Below are positions 45,489 to 54,371 of a stretch of 64,000 bases of DNA, piece after piece (within the stretch, counting starts at the first letter, position 1; every line of letters begins with the position of its first letter). A model generated the notes under the pieces. That model searched no databases, had not been told where the DNA came from, and worked only from the letters and a program-made list of their open reading frames with translations. The stretch is from Aequorivita aurantiaca (lineage in GTDB: Bacteria > Bacteroidota > Bacteroidia > Flavobacteriales > Flavobacteriaceae): assembly GCF_030410135.1 (NCBI RefSeq), contig NZ_JAUGQQ010000002.1, positions 462,204 to 526,203 of the forward strand. Direction: 5' to 3'. A program made the position numbers and the translations under genes.

Positions 45489-46126
45489 TTTTTGTCTTCT
45501 AATAATGGCACAAATCGGAATTCGCCATATTCTTCTTTCTCAAATTCTGTGTCCGATTGCCGTAAATAAACGGTCATAATTTGAACATTTTCGCCTACCG
45601 GAATTACCAATCTTCCGCCAACTTTTAATTGGGCCAATAATGGGTTTGGAACAAAAGGTGCTCCGGCAGTAACAATTATTCCATCAAAGGGCGCTTCTTC
45701 TTCAAGACCTAAATAACCATCACCAAAAATCATCCGTTTCGGTTTATATCCCAATTTTGGAAGAAATAGTTTTGCTTTTTTAAAAAGCTCATTCTGTCTT
45801 TCTATTGTAAACAGGGTGGCTCCAATTTCTAAGAGTACTGCAGCCTGATACCCACTGCCCGTGCCTATCTCCAATATTTTATCGCCTTTATTAACCTGCA
45901 AAAGTTCCGTTTGACGTGCCACTGTATAGGGCTGGGAAATTGTTTGGTCTGCGGCAATCGGGAAAGCCTTATCCACGTAAGCATGTTCCACAAAACCGGA
46001 ATCCATAAAAAGATGACGCGGAATTCTTCCAATGGCCTGCAAAACTATTTTATCTGCAATCCCTTTCTTTTTTAGGGTTTCAACCAATTTCTTTCGCATT
46101 CCTTGATGGGTAAATGTATCTTTCAC
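45485..46126 (-). CDS. pcm: Protein-L-isoaspartate O-methyltransferase
   Basis: A 213-residue SAM-dependent methyltransferase that repairs isoaspartyl residues in aged proteins. Motifs: the cap helix MRKKLVETLKKKGI, YVDKAFPIAADQTISQPYTV, the SAM loop ILEIGTGSGYQAAVL, and DGIIVTAGAPFVP. Length matches the family. Converges with the acetyltransferase with overlapping ends and diverges from the Gfo/Idh operon across 293 bp, which hold a hairpin and a promoter box but no credible gene. Cytoplasmic. Confidence 0.95.
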   Translation of the reverse strand: MKDTFTHQGMRKKLVETLKKKGIADKIVLQAIGRIPRHLFMDSGFVEHAYVDKAFPIAADQTISQPYTVARQTELLQVNKGDKILEIGTGSGYQAAVLLEIGATLFTIERQNELFKKAKLFLPKLGYKPKRMIFGDGYLGLEEEAPFDGIIVTAGAPFVPNPLLAQLKVGGRLVIPVGENVQIMTVYLRQSDTEFEKEEYGEFRFVPLLEDKN

Positions 46127-46337
46127 TTCTTTATAAAATTAATTGATGAGCATTGATATATAATACTACAAAGTAACCATTTTACAATAGAACGCACCAA
46201 ATTTGGCGGAGCAAATTCCAAAGTTATTGGCATCAAAACAGGTGATAAAAATAAATGCCAATGTTTTAAAAATGGAAAAGCCTTAAATTTATACACTTCT
46301 ATTATGACCACAAAACATAATAAATTTCGCAGTTGTT

Positions 46338-46365
46338 GGGCAGATTGGTGTATTGCAATCTGTCC
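46338..46365. other. 10-bp stem hairpin upstream of oxidoreductase operon
   Basis: GGGCAGATTG and CAATCTGTCC pair with one G-U and an 8-base loop. No T run follows. It lies 31 bp before the -7 box of the rightward operon, so an operator is possible. Confidence 0.4.
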
Positions 46366-46395
46366 CGCTAAAATCGAAAATTCCCTCAAAAGCCT

Positions 46396-46403
46396 TACAT
46401 TTG
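46396..46403 (+). promoter_or_regulatory. -7 box TACATTTG of the rightward operon
   Basis: TAnnTTTG 16 bp before the ATG at 46420, the first gene of a seven-gene rightward run. Confidence 0.6.
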
Positions 46404-46419
46404 TGAAAAACACACGTCA

Positions 46420-47388
46420 ATGCTGAAAGCGGGAGTTCTGGGTGCTGGCCACTTAGGAAAAATACATTTAAAATTATTGCAACAATCCACAAAATATGAT
46501 CTCGTGGGGTTCTATGATGCCAATACGGATGTTTCGCAAAAACTAGAAAATGAGTTCGGCTATAAAAGTTTTTCGTCAATGGAAAGCCTTATTGATGCTA
46601 GTGATATGGTGGTTGTGGTTACTCCCACCAGCACTCATTATGAATGTGCGGAGAAAGTTATAAATGCCGGCAAACATCTTTTTATTGAAAAACCTATTGC
46701 CCAAACCGTTGCCCAAGCTGAACGGATTCGCGATTTGGCAAAACAGATGAGAGTTCGTGGACAAGTTGGCCAAGTGGAACGTTTTAATCCTGCGTTTCAA
46801 GCAATTAAGAACAAAATTCACAACCCAATGTTTATTGAGACACACAGGTTAGCGGAATTCAATCCGCGGGGAACCGACGTTTCAGTGGTTTTGGATTTAA
46901 TGATCCATGATATTGATGCTATACTGAGTGTGGTAGACAGTACAGTAAAGAATGTTAGCGCCAGCGGCGTCTCGGTTATAAGCGAAACCCCCGATATTGC
47001 AAACGCCCGAATTGAATTTGAAAATGGATGTGTGGCCAATTTAACGGCCAGCCGTATTTCCCTAAAAAAGATGCGAAAGGCGCGATTCTTTCAGCGTGAT
47101 GCATATATTTCAGTGGATTTTCTTGAGAAGAATTGCGAGGTAGTAAAAATGAAGGACGCACCGAAGGAAACGGATGATTTTGCAATGGTTTTGACAAATG
47201 CAGAGGGCATTAAAAAACAGATTTATTTTGAAAATCCAAAAATAGAAGCCAACAACGCAATTCTTGACGAGCTCGAAAGTTTTTACGAAGCCATTAAAGC
47301 AGATAGAACTCCAGAAGTTTCTTTACGGCAAGGAACGGAAGCACTCCGGGTGGCAATGTTGATTATCGAAAATTTCAAAAAAATTTAA
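46420..47388 (+). CDS. Gfo/Idh/MocA family oxidoreductase
   Basis: A 322-residue NAD(P)-dependent oxidoreductase. The N-terminal Rossmann fold (GVLGAGHLGKIHLKLL) and the family motif EKPIAQT are clear; the C-terminal alpha/beta domain follows, with HDIDAILSVVDS carrying the usual Asp-His pair. The substrate is probably a sugar or related polyol, but it cannot be told. First gene of a rightward run with a hydroxyacyl-CoA dehydrogenase 43 bp downstream. Cytoplasmic. Confidence 0.92.
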   Translation: MLKAGVLGAGHLGKIHLKLLQQSTKYDLVGFYDANTDVSQKLENEFGYKSFSSMESLIDASDMVVVVTPTSTHYECAEKVINAGKHLFIEKPIAQTVAQAERIRDLAKQMRVRGQVGQVERFNPAFQAIKNKIHNPMFIETHRLAEFNPRGTDVSVVLDLMIHDIDAILSVVDSTVKNVSASGVSVISETPDIANARIEFENGCVANLTASRISLKKMRKARFFQRDAYISVDFLEKNCEVVKMKDAPKETDDFAMVLTNAEGIKKQIYFENPKIEANNAILDELESFYEAIKADRTPEVSLRQGTEALRVAMLIIENFKKI

Positions 47389-47431
47389 AGCCGCAACCAA
47401 AAAAAAATAATATCGAAAAAAATAATTATAG

Positions 47432-48322
47432 ATGAAGAATATTGCAGTAATAGGCGCAGGAACAATGGGCAACGGAATAGCACACACTTTTGCACAATTT
47501 GGGTATAACGTACAACTGATAGACGTTTCACAAACATCTTTGGACAACGGGATTGCTACCATCAACAAAAATTTGGAGAGAATGGTTGCAAAAGAAAGTA
47601 TTTCAGAAGAAGAGAAAAACCGGACCCTTTCAAATATTGAAACATTCACAAATTTAGAAGAAGGCGTAAAAAAAGCAAATTTGGTTGTGGAGGCCGCAAC
47701 CGAAAACGTAGATTTAAAGCTGAAGATTTTTCGTGATTTAGATAAATTTTGCCCAGAGCAAACCATACTTGCGAGCAATACGTCCTCAATTTCCATCACC
47801 CAAATAGCCGCCGTTACCTCAAGGCCAGAAATGGTTATAGGAATGCATTTTATGAATCCTGTGCCCATTATGAAATTGGTTGAAATCATAAGAGGTTACA
47901 GCACTAGCCAGGCAACCTTTAAAAACGTTGAAGAAATTTCGAAAAAACTGAATAAAGTTCCTGTTGAAGTGAACGATTATCCCGGCTTCGTGGCAAATAG
48001 AATTTTAATGCCTATGATAAACGAAGCAATAGAAACCCTTTATAACGGGGTGGCAGGTGTAAAGGAAATTGACACCGTAATGATGTTGGGTATGGCCCAC
48101 CCGATGGGCCCATTGGCTTTGGCAGATTTTATTGGATTGGATGTTTGCCTCTCCATTTTAAACGTGATGTATGACGGTTTCAAAAATCCAAAATATGCCC
48201 CTTGCCCTCTTTTAGTAAATATGGTGATGGCGGGAAAATTAGGCTCAAAGAGCGGCGAAGGTTTTTACGATTACAGCCAAAATCGAAAAGCGGAAGATGT
48301 AGCCAAAATGTTTTCGAAATAA
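47432..48322 (+). CDS. 3-hydroxyacyl-CoA (3-hydroxybutyryl-CoA) dehydrogenase
   Basis: A 296-residue enzyme with the NAD-binding GAGTMGNGIAHTFAQFG, the catalytic His in GMHFMNPVPIMKLVEII, and the C-terminal helical dimerisation domain (NRILMPMINEAIETLYNGVA...GPLALADFIGLD). It oxidises (S)-3-hydroxyacyl-CoA in fatty-acid or butyrate metabolism. Length is that of the stand-alone short enzyme (PaaH/Hbd type), not of the fused FadB type. It is in the same run as the Gfo/Idh gene and the DUF1015 gene 42 bp on. Cytoplasmic. Confidence 0.94.
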   Translation: MKNIAVIGAGTMGNGIAHTFAQFGYNVQLIDVSQTSLDNGIATINKNLERMVAKESISEEEKNRTLSNIETFTNLEEGVKKANLVVEAATENVDLKLKIFRDLDKFCPEQTILASNTSSISITQIAAVTSRPEMVIGMHFMNPVPIMKLVEIIRGYSTSQATFKNVEEISKKLNKVPVEVNDYPGFVANRILMPMINEAIETLYNGVAGVKEIDTVMMLGMAHPMGPLALADFIGLDVCLSILNVMYDGFKNPKYAPCPLLVNMVMAGKLGSKSGEGFYDYSQNRKAEDVAKMFSK

Positions 48323-48364
48323 AAAATTTGATCATCAAAGAAACTGCTACTGAACTCGAAACAA

Positions 48365-49603
48365 ATGGCCCAAATAATCCCCTTTAAAGCTGTAAGACCC
48401 ACCCGCGACAAAGTGAGCCTGCTTGCAGCGCGCTCATATGACAGCTACACTGCCGCCCAAGTAGAGTCACGCTTACGAGACAATCCATTTTCGTTTTTGC
48501 ACATTGTGAATCCAGGCTACAAATATCAAAAAGAAATTTCGGGACAGGAACGCTACGGACTGGTGAAAAATCGATATCAGGAATTTAAAGAGGATGGTAT
48601 ATTTATTGAAGAACGAAAACCATCCTTCTTCGTCTATAAAATTGTTAACCGTGATGGACTGGAATTTGTAGGCATAGTTGGTGCCGCGAGTGTGCAGGAT
48701 TATGAGGATGACGTTATCAAAAAACACGAGGATACATTGGAGTTTCGGGAATTGCTTTTCAAGGAATATCTGAAAACAGTGGGTTTCAATGCGGAATCGG
48801 TGCTACTAACCTATCCCGACAATCTAGAACTGGAAAAAATTATTATCGCGATAATGCAGAGCCGCCCAGAATATGAATTTACCACAACCTATCGCGACAC
48901 CCACTACGTTTGGAATGTGGACGATGAGGTAATTTTGGAGAAAATTCAAAATATATATTCTCAAATGCCGGCGCTTTATATTGCCGATGGGCACCACCGT
49001 TCGGCATCTTCATATTTGTTGGCAAAGGACCTAAGGCAAGAAAATCCAAATCATACTGGGAAGGAAGCCTATAACTATTTTATGAGCTTCTTGATTCCGG
49101 AAAGTGATTTGAAAATTTATGAATTTAACCGATTGGTCACTGATCTCAATGGAATGGGAAAACAAGAATTTCTCATTAAATTGGATGAACATTTCCGAAT
49201 CGAGAACAGAGGAATGGAATATTTCAAACCTTCAAAATTGCATGATTTCAGCATGTATCTGGATGGCGAATTCTATTCATTATCGCTTCGTAAAACAAAA
49301 TATAAAATAAATAACGCATTGGACGCCTTGGACACACATATTTTATATGTTACTGTTCTAAAACCGCTTTTGGGTATCGAAGATCTTCGAAATGATCAAC
49401 GAATAGAATATTCCCACGGAAAAAGAGATCTGGCTTATGTGAAGACCGCTGTAGATTCGGGAACCTTTGCGGTAGGTTTCGGCTTACTGCCAGTAACCAC
49501 AGATGAAATTAAAAAAATTGCTGATGAAGGTTTGAAAATGCCCCCAAAAAGCACATATATTGAACCAAAACTTAGATGTGGTGTTACTGTTTATGAGTTT
49601 TAA
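48365..49603 (+). CDS. DUF1015 family protein
   Basis: A 412-residue member of DUF1015: opening IIPFKAVRPTRDKVSLLAAR, then YLLTYPDNLE-like strands and the conserved YIADGHHRSASSYLL, ending GLKMPPKSTYIEPKLRCG. The ADGHHR motif and the closing MPxKST-x-x-PK are family hallmarks; no biochemical role is established that I can name, although a ParB-like/serine-kinase-like fold has been suggested for relatives. It is 26 bp upstream of the YggS-type gene, an association often seen in flavobacteria. Cytoplasmic. Confidence 0.9.
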   Translation: MAQIIPFKAVRPTRDKVSLLAARSYDSYTAAQVESRLRDNPFSFLHIVNPGYKYQKEISGQERYGLVKNRYQEFKEDGIFIEERKPSFFVYKIVNRDGLEFVGIVGAASVQDYEDDVIKKHEDTLEFRELLFKEYLKTVGFNAESVLLTYPDNLELEKIIIAIMQSRPEYEFTTTYRDTHYVWNVDDEVILEKIQNIYSQMPALYIADGHHRSASSYLLAKDLRQENPNHTGKEAYNYFMSFLIPESDLKIYEFNRLVTDLNGMGKQEFLIKLDEHFRIENRGMEYFKPSKLHDFSMYLDGEFYSLSLRKTKYKINNALDALDTHILYVTVLKPLLGIEDLRNDQRIEYSHGKRDLAYVKTAVDSGTFAVGFGLLPVTTDEIKKIADEGLKMPPKSTYIEPKLRCGVTVYEF

Positions 49604-49629
49604 AAGGCCGTAAAACAAAATGCCGTACA

Positions 49630-50319
49630 ATGGAAAATGAAATGATGATTGCCGAAAATATACAGCGCTTCAAAAATAAATTGCCCAAACACGTAACGTT
49701 AGTTGCGGTTTCCAAAACCAAACCGGTGGACGAATTGATGCAAGCCTATAATGCAGGACAAAGAATTTTTGGCGAAAATAAAATCCAGGAAATGGAAGCC
49801 AAGTGGCAGCAAATGCCGAAAGACATCCAGTGGCATATGATTGGCCACGTGCAACGAAATAAAGTGAAATTCATGGCGCCCTTCGTGAGTTTAATCCATG
49901 CAGTGGACAGCTTCAAACTTTTGAAGGAAATAGATAAAGAGGCCAAAAAAAATGCACGAACCATTGAATGTCTGCTTCAAATTAAAATTGCTGAAGAGGA
50001 AAGCAAATTTGGAATGGAAAAAATGGAGGCATATAATCTTCTCATTTCGGAAGAAGTAAAAAAGCTTACAAACGTTAAGATTGTAGGTTTAATGGGCATG
50101 GCATCCTTTACGGAGAATGAAGAGCAACTTTCCGAGGAATTTCAAAAACTCAAGAAAATTTTTGAAGAATTTAGAAACCATCCAATCATTAACGGGGAAT
50201 CGAATCTATTTAAAATATTGAGTATGGGGATGAGCGGAGATTATGAAATAGCCATCAAAAACGGCAGCAATATGGTGCGCGTGGGAAGCGCCATTTTTGG
50301 GGAACGAAATTATCAATAA
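49630..50319 (+). CDS. YggS family pyridoxal phosphate homeostasis protein
   Basis: A 229-residue PLP-binding protein of the YggS/PROSC family. The PLP lysine is in LVAVSKTKPVDEL; FGENKIQEMEAKW, WHMIGHVQRNKVK and LSMGMSGDYEIAI follow, the last being the phosphate-binding region. It buffers free PLP and affects amino acid balance rather than catalysing a known reaction. Length is normal. The start with three close methionines leaves a few residues of doubt. Cytoplasmic. Confidence 0.95.
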   Translation: MENEMMIAENIQRFKNKLPKHVTLVAVSKTKPVDELMQAYNAGQRIFGENKIQEMEAKWQQMPKDIQWHMIGHVQRNKVKFMAPFVSLIHAVDSFKLLKEIDKEAKKNARTIECLLQIKIAEEESKFGMEKMEAYNLLISEEVKKLTNVKIVGLMGMASFTENEEQLSEEFQKLKKIFEEFRNHPIINGESNLFKILSMGMSGDYEIAIKNGSNMVRVGSAIFGERNYQ

Positions 50320-50412
50320 TTTTTCGCTATAGTTTAGATGTAATTTCCATTTTAAATTTTTTAAACAGAAGTAAAACGAACCCACAAGAATAATAAATAT
50401 TAAAACTATTAA

Positions 50413-51792
50413 GTGTACGCAATTTTAGACATAGAAACTACGGGAGGGAAATATAATGAAGAAGGCATAACTGAAATTGCAATCTATAAATTTGATGGCC
50501 ACGATATTGTGGACCAATTTTCAAGCCTCATAAATCCTGAAAAACCCATACAACCCTTTGTTGTTAACCTAACGGGAATTAATAACGATATGCTTCGGCA
50601 CGCTCCTAAATTTTACGAAGTTGCCAAGCGAATAATTGAAATTACTGAAGGTTGCATTATAGTGGCCCACAATGCGCTTTTCGATAATAGAATTCTCTCT
50701 ACGGAATTTGACCGCTTGGGTTATAATTACGAAATGGAATCTCTATGTACCGTGGAGCTTGCCAAAAAATTAATCCCGGATATGCCATCCTACAGTCTTG
50801 GCAAGTTGGTTCGTTCCCTTGGAATTCCACTCAGCGATCGGCATCGTGCGCAAGGTGATGCCAAGGCAACTTTGGCCCTTTTTAAAGTATTGTTGGCAAA
50901 GGACACTTCAAAGGAAATCATTAAAGAAACTCTTCGAAAAGATCCAAAACGACAATTGGAACCAAAACTTTTCGATATTATTGAAAACGCCCCTTCCGAA
51001 ACCGGTGTTTATTATATGTATAATGAAGCGGGAACCGTAATCTATATTGGCAAGAGCAAAAATATTCGAAAAAGGTTGATGCAACATTTCACAAATGATA
51101 ACCGGCGGTCGAAAAGATTGCAATCCCAAGTAACTTCGGTTAGTTATGAAAAAACGGGAAGCGAGTTGATAGCGCTGCTTAAGGAAGCTGAGGAAATTAA
51201 ACACAACAAACCACTATTTAATAAAGGTTTTCGCCAAATACCTTATACCCATCAACTGTCCACCTTTGTTGATAATTATGGTTACATTAATCTAAAACTA
51301 GAAAAAGCAGACGGTCGCAAAAAGGCAATTATGACCTTTAACAATTATCAACAGGCGAAAACGGCGCTGTTCAACATTACTGGGGAAAACCAGCTATGCC
51401 AGACGCTCACCGGACTTTCCGAGCCAGACAAAGAATGTTTTGGACTTAAATTAAATGACTGCTATGGCGCGTGCTGTGGGAAGGAATCTGTGGCAGAATA
51501 TAACAATAGGGTAAATGCATTTTTAGAAAAAAATAGTTTTGAGAATCAAAATTTGCTAATCATAGATCGAGGCAGAGTAATTGATGAACGCTCAGCAATA
51601 TATATCGAAAATGGAATATTTATGGGCTTTGGCTTTTATAATTTGAACTATCAAATCAATAATCCGGAAATATTGAAATCCATTATCATCCCAATGTGCG
51701 ACAGTCGCAATGCCCAGCATATTATTCAGAATTATATGCAACGGAAAAAAGGACTTAAAATCGTAAACCTATCTGCAAATTCGGTTAAATAG
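50413..51792 (+). CDS. Exonuclease-GIY-YIG fusion with UvrC-like cysteine cluster
   Basis: A 459-residue protein with a GTG start. Residues 1-165 are a DEDDh 3'-5' exonuclease of the DNA polymerase III epsilon type (Asp6, Glu8, Asp91, His144, Asp149). Residues about 195-275 are a GIY-YIG nuclease (GVYYMY...YIGKSKNIRKRL) like the N-terminal half of UvrC or Cho. Beyond it lies a cysteine set C329-X12-C342-X7-C350-X3-C354, nearly the spacing of the UvrC cysteine cluster, here followed by Cys355. The C-terminal 80 residues are unrecognised. It is expected to act in DNA repair or degradation; the combined architecture occurs in other Bacteroidota. It lies 93 bp after the YggS gene. Confidence 0.9.
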   Translation: MYAILDIETTGGKYNEEGITEIAIYKFDGHDIVDQFSSLINPEKPIQPFVVNLTGINNDMLRHAPKFYEVAKRIIEITEGCIIVAHNALFDNRILSTEFDRLGYNYEMESLCTVELAKKLIPDMPSYSLGKLVRSLGIPLSDRHRAQGDAKATLALFKVLLAKDTSKEIIKETLRKDPKRQLEPKLFDIIENAPSETGVYYMYNEAGTVIYIGKSKNIRKRLMQHFTNDNRRSKRLQSQVTSVSYEKTGSELIALLKEAEEIKHNKPLFNKGFRQIPYTHQLSTFVDNYGYINLKLEKADGRKKAIMTFNNYQQAKTALFNITGENQLCQTLTGLSEPDKECFGLKLNDCYGACCGKESVAEYNNRVNAFLEKNSFENQNLLIIDRGRVIDERSAIYIENGIFMGFGFYNLNYQINNPEILKSIIIPMCDSRNAQHIIQNYMQRKKGLKIVNLSANSVK

Positions 51793-51831
51793 CAGGAAGT
51801 TGTTTATTTTTAGTAATTCAAAAACCATACT

Positions 51832-52698
51832 TTGAAACCATCCAATAAAAAATCCTGGCGCTACCGCCTTCATGAAATTATTTATGAGGCGGACACGCCA
51901 ATGGGAAAATTGTTTGACGTAACGCTGCTAATCCTAATTTTATTAAGCATCGTCTTCGTAATGTTGGAAAGCGTTCATGAATTCGACCTAAAATACCATA
52001 AACTGTTGTATATAGGAGAATGGATTATAACCATTTTCTTCACTATTGAATATATTGCGAGAATAATTACCGTTAAAAAACCGCGAGCGTATATTTTTAG
52101 TTTTTATGGAATTATAGATTTTCTATCCACAATACCTCTTTATCTATCTTTTATTTTTGCGGGAAGCAGTTTTTTACTTTCAGTCAGAGCCCTTCGTTTA
52201 TTACGAGTGTTCAGGATTTTGAAAATAACGCGCTACATTGGCGAAGCATCTAAACTGCGAAAAGCACTAATGAACAGCAAGGCGAAAATTTTCGTTTTCC
52301 TATTCGCCGTATTGATAATTTCAGTAATCGCCGGAACATTAATGTATATAATTGAAGGTCCCGAAAATGGTTTTACCAGTATTCCCGTGAGTGTTTATTG
52401 GTGTATAGTAACGTTAACTACAGTGGGTTTTGGTGATATCGCACCCACAACACCGTTGGGTCAGTTATTGGCAACCCTAATAATGATTTTGGGTTATGGC
52501 ATTATAGCCGTTCCGACTGGAATAGTTAGTGCAGAATATTCGCGAAGAATGGAAAAAAAAGACGTGCTGGGCCAAGATTATGTTCACGTTAACACGCAAG
52601 CCTGCCCCAATTGCGGCGCCCAACGCCATCGGGATGATGCAAAGTATTGTCATAAATGTGGGGAAAGATTAAACCCGCATAATCATGTTGAAACCTAA
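51832..52698 (+). CDS. Voltage-gated-type potassium channel with C-terminal zinc ribbon
   Basis: A 288-residue six-helix channel subunit. Helices S1-S6 lie at about 29-47, 60-80, 92-110, 113-133 (S4), 155-174 and 208-230. S4 carries spaced basic residues (Arg119, 122, 125, 128). The pore loop has the potassium filter TTVGFGD (196-202). The TTG start is chosen because the N-terminal amphipathic helix (RYRLHEIIYEAD) is typical of the family. The cytoplasmic tail ends in a zinc ribbon with Cys258, 261, 273 and 276 (CPNC-X11-CHKC). It overlaps miaA by 1 bp. Confidence 0.93.
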   Translation: MKPSNKKSWRYRLHEIIYEADTPMGKLFDVTLLILILLSIVFVMLESVHEFDLKYHKLLYIGEWIITIFFTIEYIARIITVKKPRAYIFSFYGIIDFLSTIPLYLSFIFAGSSFLLSVRALRLLRVFRILKITRYIGEASKLRKALMNSKAKIFVFLFAVLIISVIAGTLMYIIEGPENGFTSIPVSVYWCIVTLTTVGFGDIAPTTPLGQLLATLIMILGYGIIAVPTGIVSAEYSRRMEKKDVLGQDYVHVNTQACPNCGAQRHRDDAKYCHKCGERLNPHNHVET

Positions 52699-53615
52699 TG
52701 GCCTCTAAAAAACCATTGCTAATTTGCGTTGTTGGCCCAACGGCCATTGGCAAAACCTCATTGGCCATAAAACTTGCGCAAGAATTTTCCACAGAAATAA
52801 TTTCGGCTGATTCACGCCAATTTTATAAAGAAATGTCAATTGGTACCGCCGTTCCTTCGCCATCGGAATTGGCAGCCATACCGCATCATTTTATTCACAA
52901 TATAAGTATTTCGCAACCCTATTCCGTTGGGGATTTTGAAAGAGAATGCATTCAATTTTTAAACCAGTTTTTTAAGAAAAGAAACGTCGCAATTATGGTG
53001 GGTGGCTCAGGCCTCTACATTGATGCCGTGATAAAAGGATTGGACAATTTCCCAGAAATAGCTTCAGAAACTAGAAAAAAACTGAACAAGGAGCTAAATC
53101 AAAACGGGATCAAAGTACTACAAACTGAGTTGCAACTGGCAGATCCAGTGTATTTTGAGAAAGTAGACCAACAAAATCCACACCGATTAATAAGGGCACT
53201 GGAGGTTTTCCGTGCCACCGGTAAACCGTATTCCTCTTTTTTAAATAAAGAAGGGACAAAGAGAGAATTCGAAACCCTTTTCATAGGTTTAACAGCGGAA
53301 AGAGATGCAGTTTATTCCCGTATTAACCAAAGGGTGGATCAAATGGTCGAGGCCGGATTATTTGAGGAAGCCGAAAGCCTGCTTCCACAGAAGGAATCAA
53401 ATGCGCTGCAAACCGTGGGGTATCGTGAAGCATTTGATTATTTTGAAGGTAAAATTTCAAAAGAAGAAGCCATTTCAGAAATTAAAAAAAACACGAGAAG
53501 ATATGCCAAACGCCAGATAACGTGGTTTAAAAAAAACGAAGCTATACATTGGTTCAATTTCCAAACGGATGAATCTACCATTGTAAATTTCATAAAAGAA
53601 AAAAACGCCCTTTGA
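52698..53615 (+). CDS. miaA: tRNA dimethylallyltransferase
   Basis: A 305-residue enzyme that adds a dimethylallyl group to A37 of tRNAs reading UNN codons. Motifs: the P-loop VVGPTAIGKTSLAIKLA, SADSRQFYKEMSIGTA, VGGSGLYIDAVIKGL, PHRLIRALEVFRATGKPYS, and the C-terminal QTVGYREAFDYFEG with RRYAKRQITWFKK. Its ATG overlaps the stop of the channel gene (TAATG), so the two are translationally coupled. The terminator stem begins inside its last codons. Cytoplasmic. Confidence 0.97.
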   Translation: MASKKPLLICVVGPTAIGKTSLAIKLAQEFSTEIISADSRQFYKEMSIGTAVPSPSELAAIPHHFIHNISISQPYSVGDFERECIQFLNQFFKKRNVAIMVGGSGLYIDAVIKGLDNFPEIASETRKKLNKELNQNGIKVLQTELQLADPVYFEKVDQQNPHRLIRALEVFRATGKPYSSFLNKEGTKREFETLFIGLTAERDAVYSRINQRVDQMVEAGLFEEAESLLPQKESNALQTVGYREAFDYFEGKISKEEAISEIKKNTRRYAKRQITWFKKNEAIHWFNFQTDESTIVNFIKEKNAL

Positions 53616-53627
53616 AGGCGTTTTTTT
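53600..53627. terminator. Bidirectional terminator overlapping miaA stop
   Basis: Stem AAAAAACGCC/GGCGTTTTTT with a 7-base loop containing the first bases of the miaA stop region; it also faces the converging response-regulator gene. Confidence 0.88.
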
Positions 53628-53650
53628 ACACTTATCTTAACTTGGGAGCT

Positions 53651-54367
53651 CTAATTTTCCACTTCGTTCTTCACAACCAAACGGAAACCTTCTCCATGAA
53701 TGTTTACAATTTCAACGCCATCATCCTTACTTAGGTATTTTCTTAGTTTTGCAATGTAAACGTCCATACTGCGCGAGGTAAAATAGTTATCATCGCGCCA
53801 AATTTTCGTTAGGGCAAGTTCCCTCGGCATCAAATCATTTTTATGAAGTGCCAATAGACGGAGCAATTCATTTTCCTTAGGGGAAAGTTTTATTGGGGTT
53901 TCTTTGTTATAGGTTAAAAATCTCAGTTTGGAATTGAGATGGAAATTGCCAATTTGAAATTCGAATTGCTTGCTATCTGCAATGGAATCAGTTGCCTTAC
54001 GTTGAATGATGGCTTTAATTTTCATTAACAGCACTTCGCTGTCAAAGGGCTTATTAAGGTAATCATCCGCCCCAACCTTGTAGCCTTTCATTACATCTTC
54101 TTTCATTGCTTTCGCTGTAAGGAAAATGATTGGCACATCTTCATTTTTTTCTCGAATTTCCTTGGCAAGGGTAAAACCATCTTTGTAAGGCATCATTACA
54201 TCAAGAATACAAAGATCGAAATCATCTTTTTTAAATTTTTCAAAACCTTCCATTCCGTTTTTTGCGTGCGTCACGTTGTAATCGTTCATGGCCAGGTAGT
54301 CTTTCAACACCGTGCCAAAGTTGGGATCATCTTCTACAAGAAGGATTTTTTTGTTTTCTGTTTCCAT
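53651..54367 (-). CDS. OmpR-family response regulator
   Basis: A 238-residue two-component regulator. Receiver domain (about 6-120) with the acidic pair Asp13/Asp14, the phosphoacceptor Asp56 in LCILDVMMP and the lysine in LNKPFDSEVL. A winged-helix DNA-binding domain follows (about 140-232: SPKENELLRLLALHKNDLMPRE-like start, RSMDVYIAKLRKYL recognition helix). It is the partner of the kinase 4 bp upstream. Direct repeats of the kind bound by OmpR/PhoB proteins lie at 55967-55983, suggesting self-regulation. Cytoplasmic transcription factor; target genes unknown. Confidence 0.94.
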   Translation of the reverse strand: METENKKILLVEDDPNFGTVLKDYLAMNDYNVTHAKNGMEGFEKFKKDDFDLCILDVMMPYKDGFTLAKEIREKNEDVPIIFLTAKAMKEDVMKGYKVGADDYLNKPFDSEVLLMKIKAIIQRKATDSIADSKQFEFQIGNFHLNSKLRFLTYNKETPIKLSPKENELLRLLALHKNDLMPRELALTKIWRDDNYFTSRSMDVYIAKLRKYLSKDDGVEIVNIHGEGFRLVVKNEVEN

Positions 54368-54371
54368 AATT

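Noticed and set aside
46123..46413. 96-codon minus-strand frame before pcm
   Set aside because: It fills an intergenic region with promoter elements on both sides, has no domain or plausible composition, and would cover the -7 box of the rightward operon.
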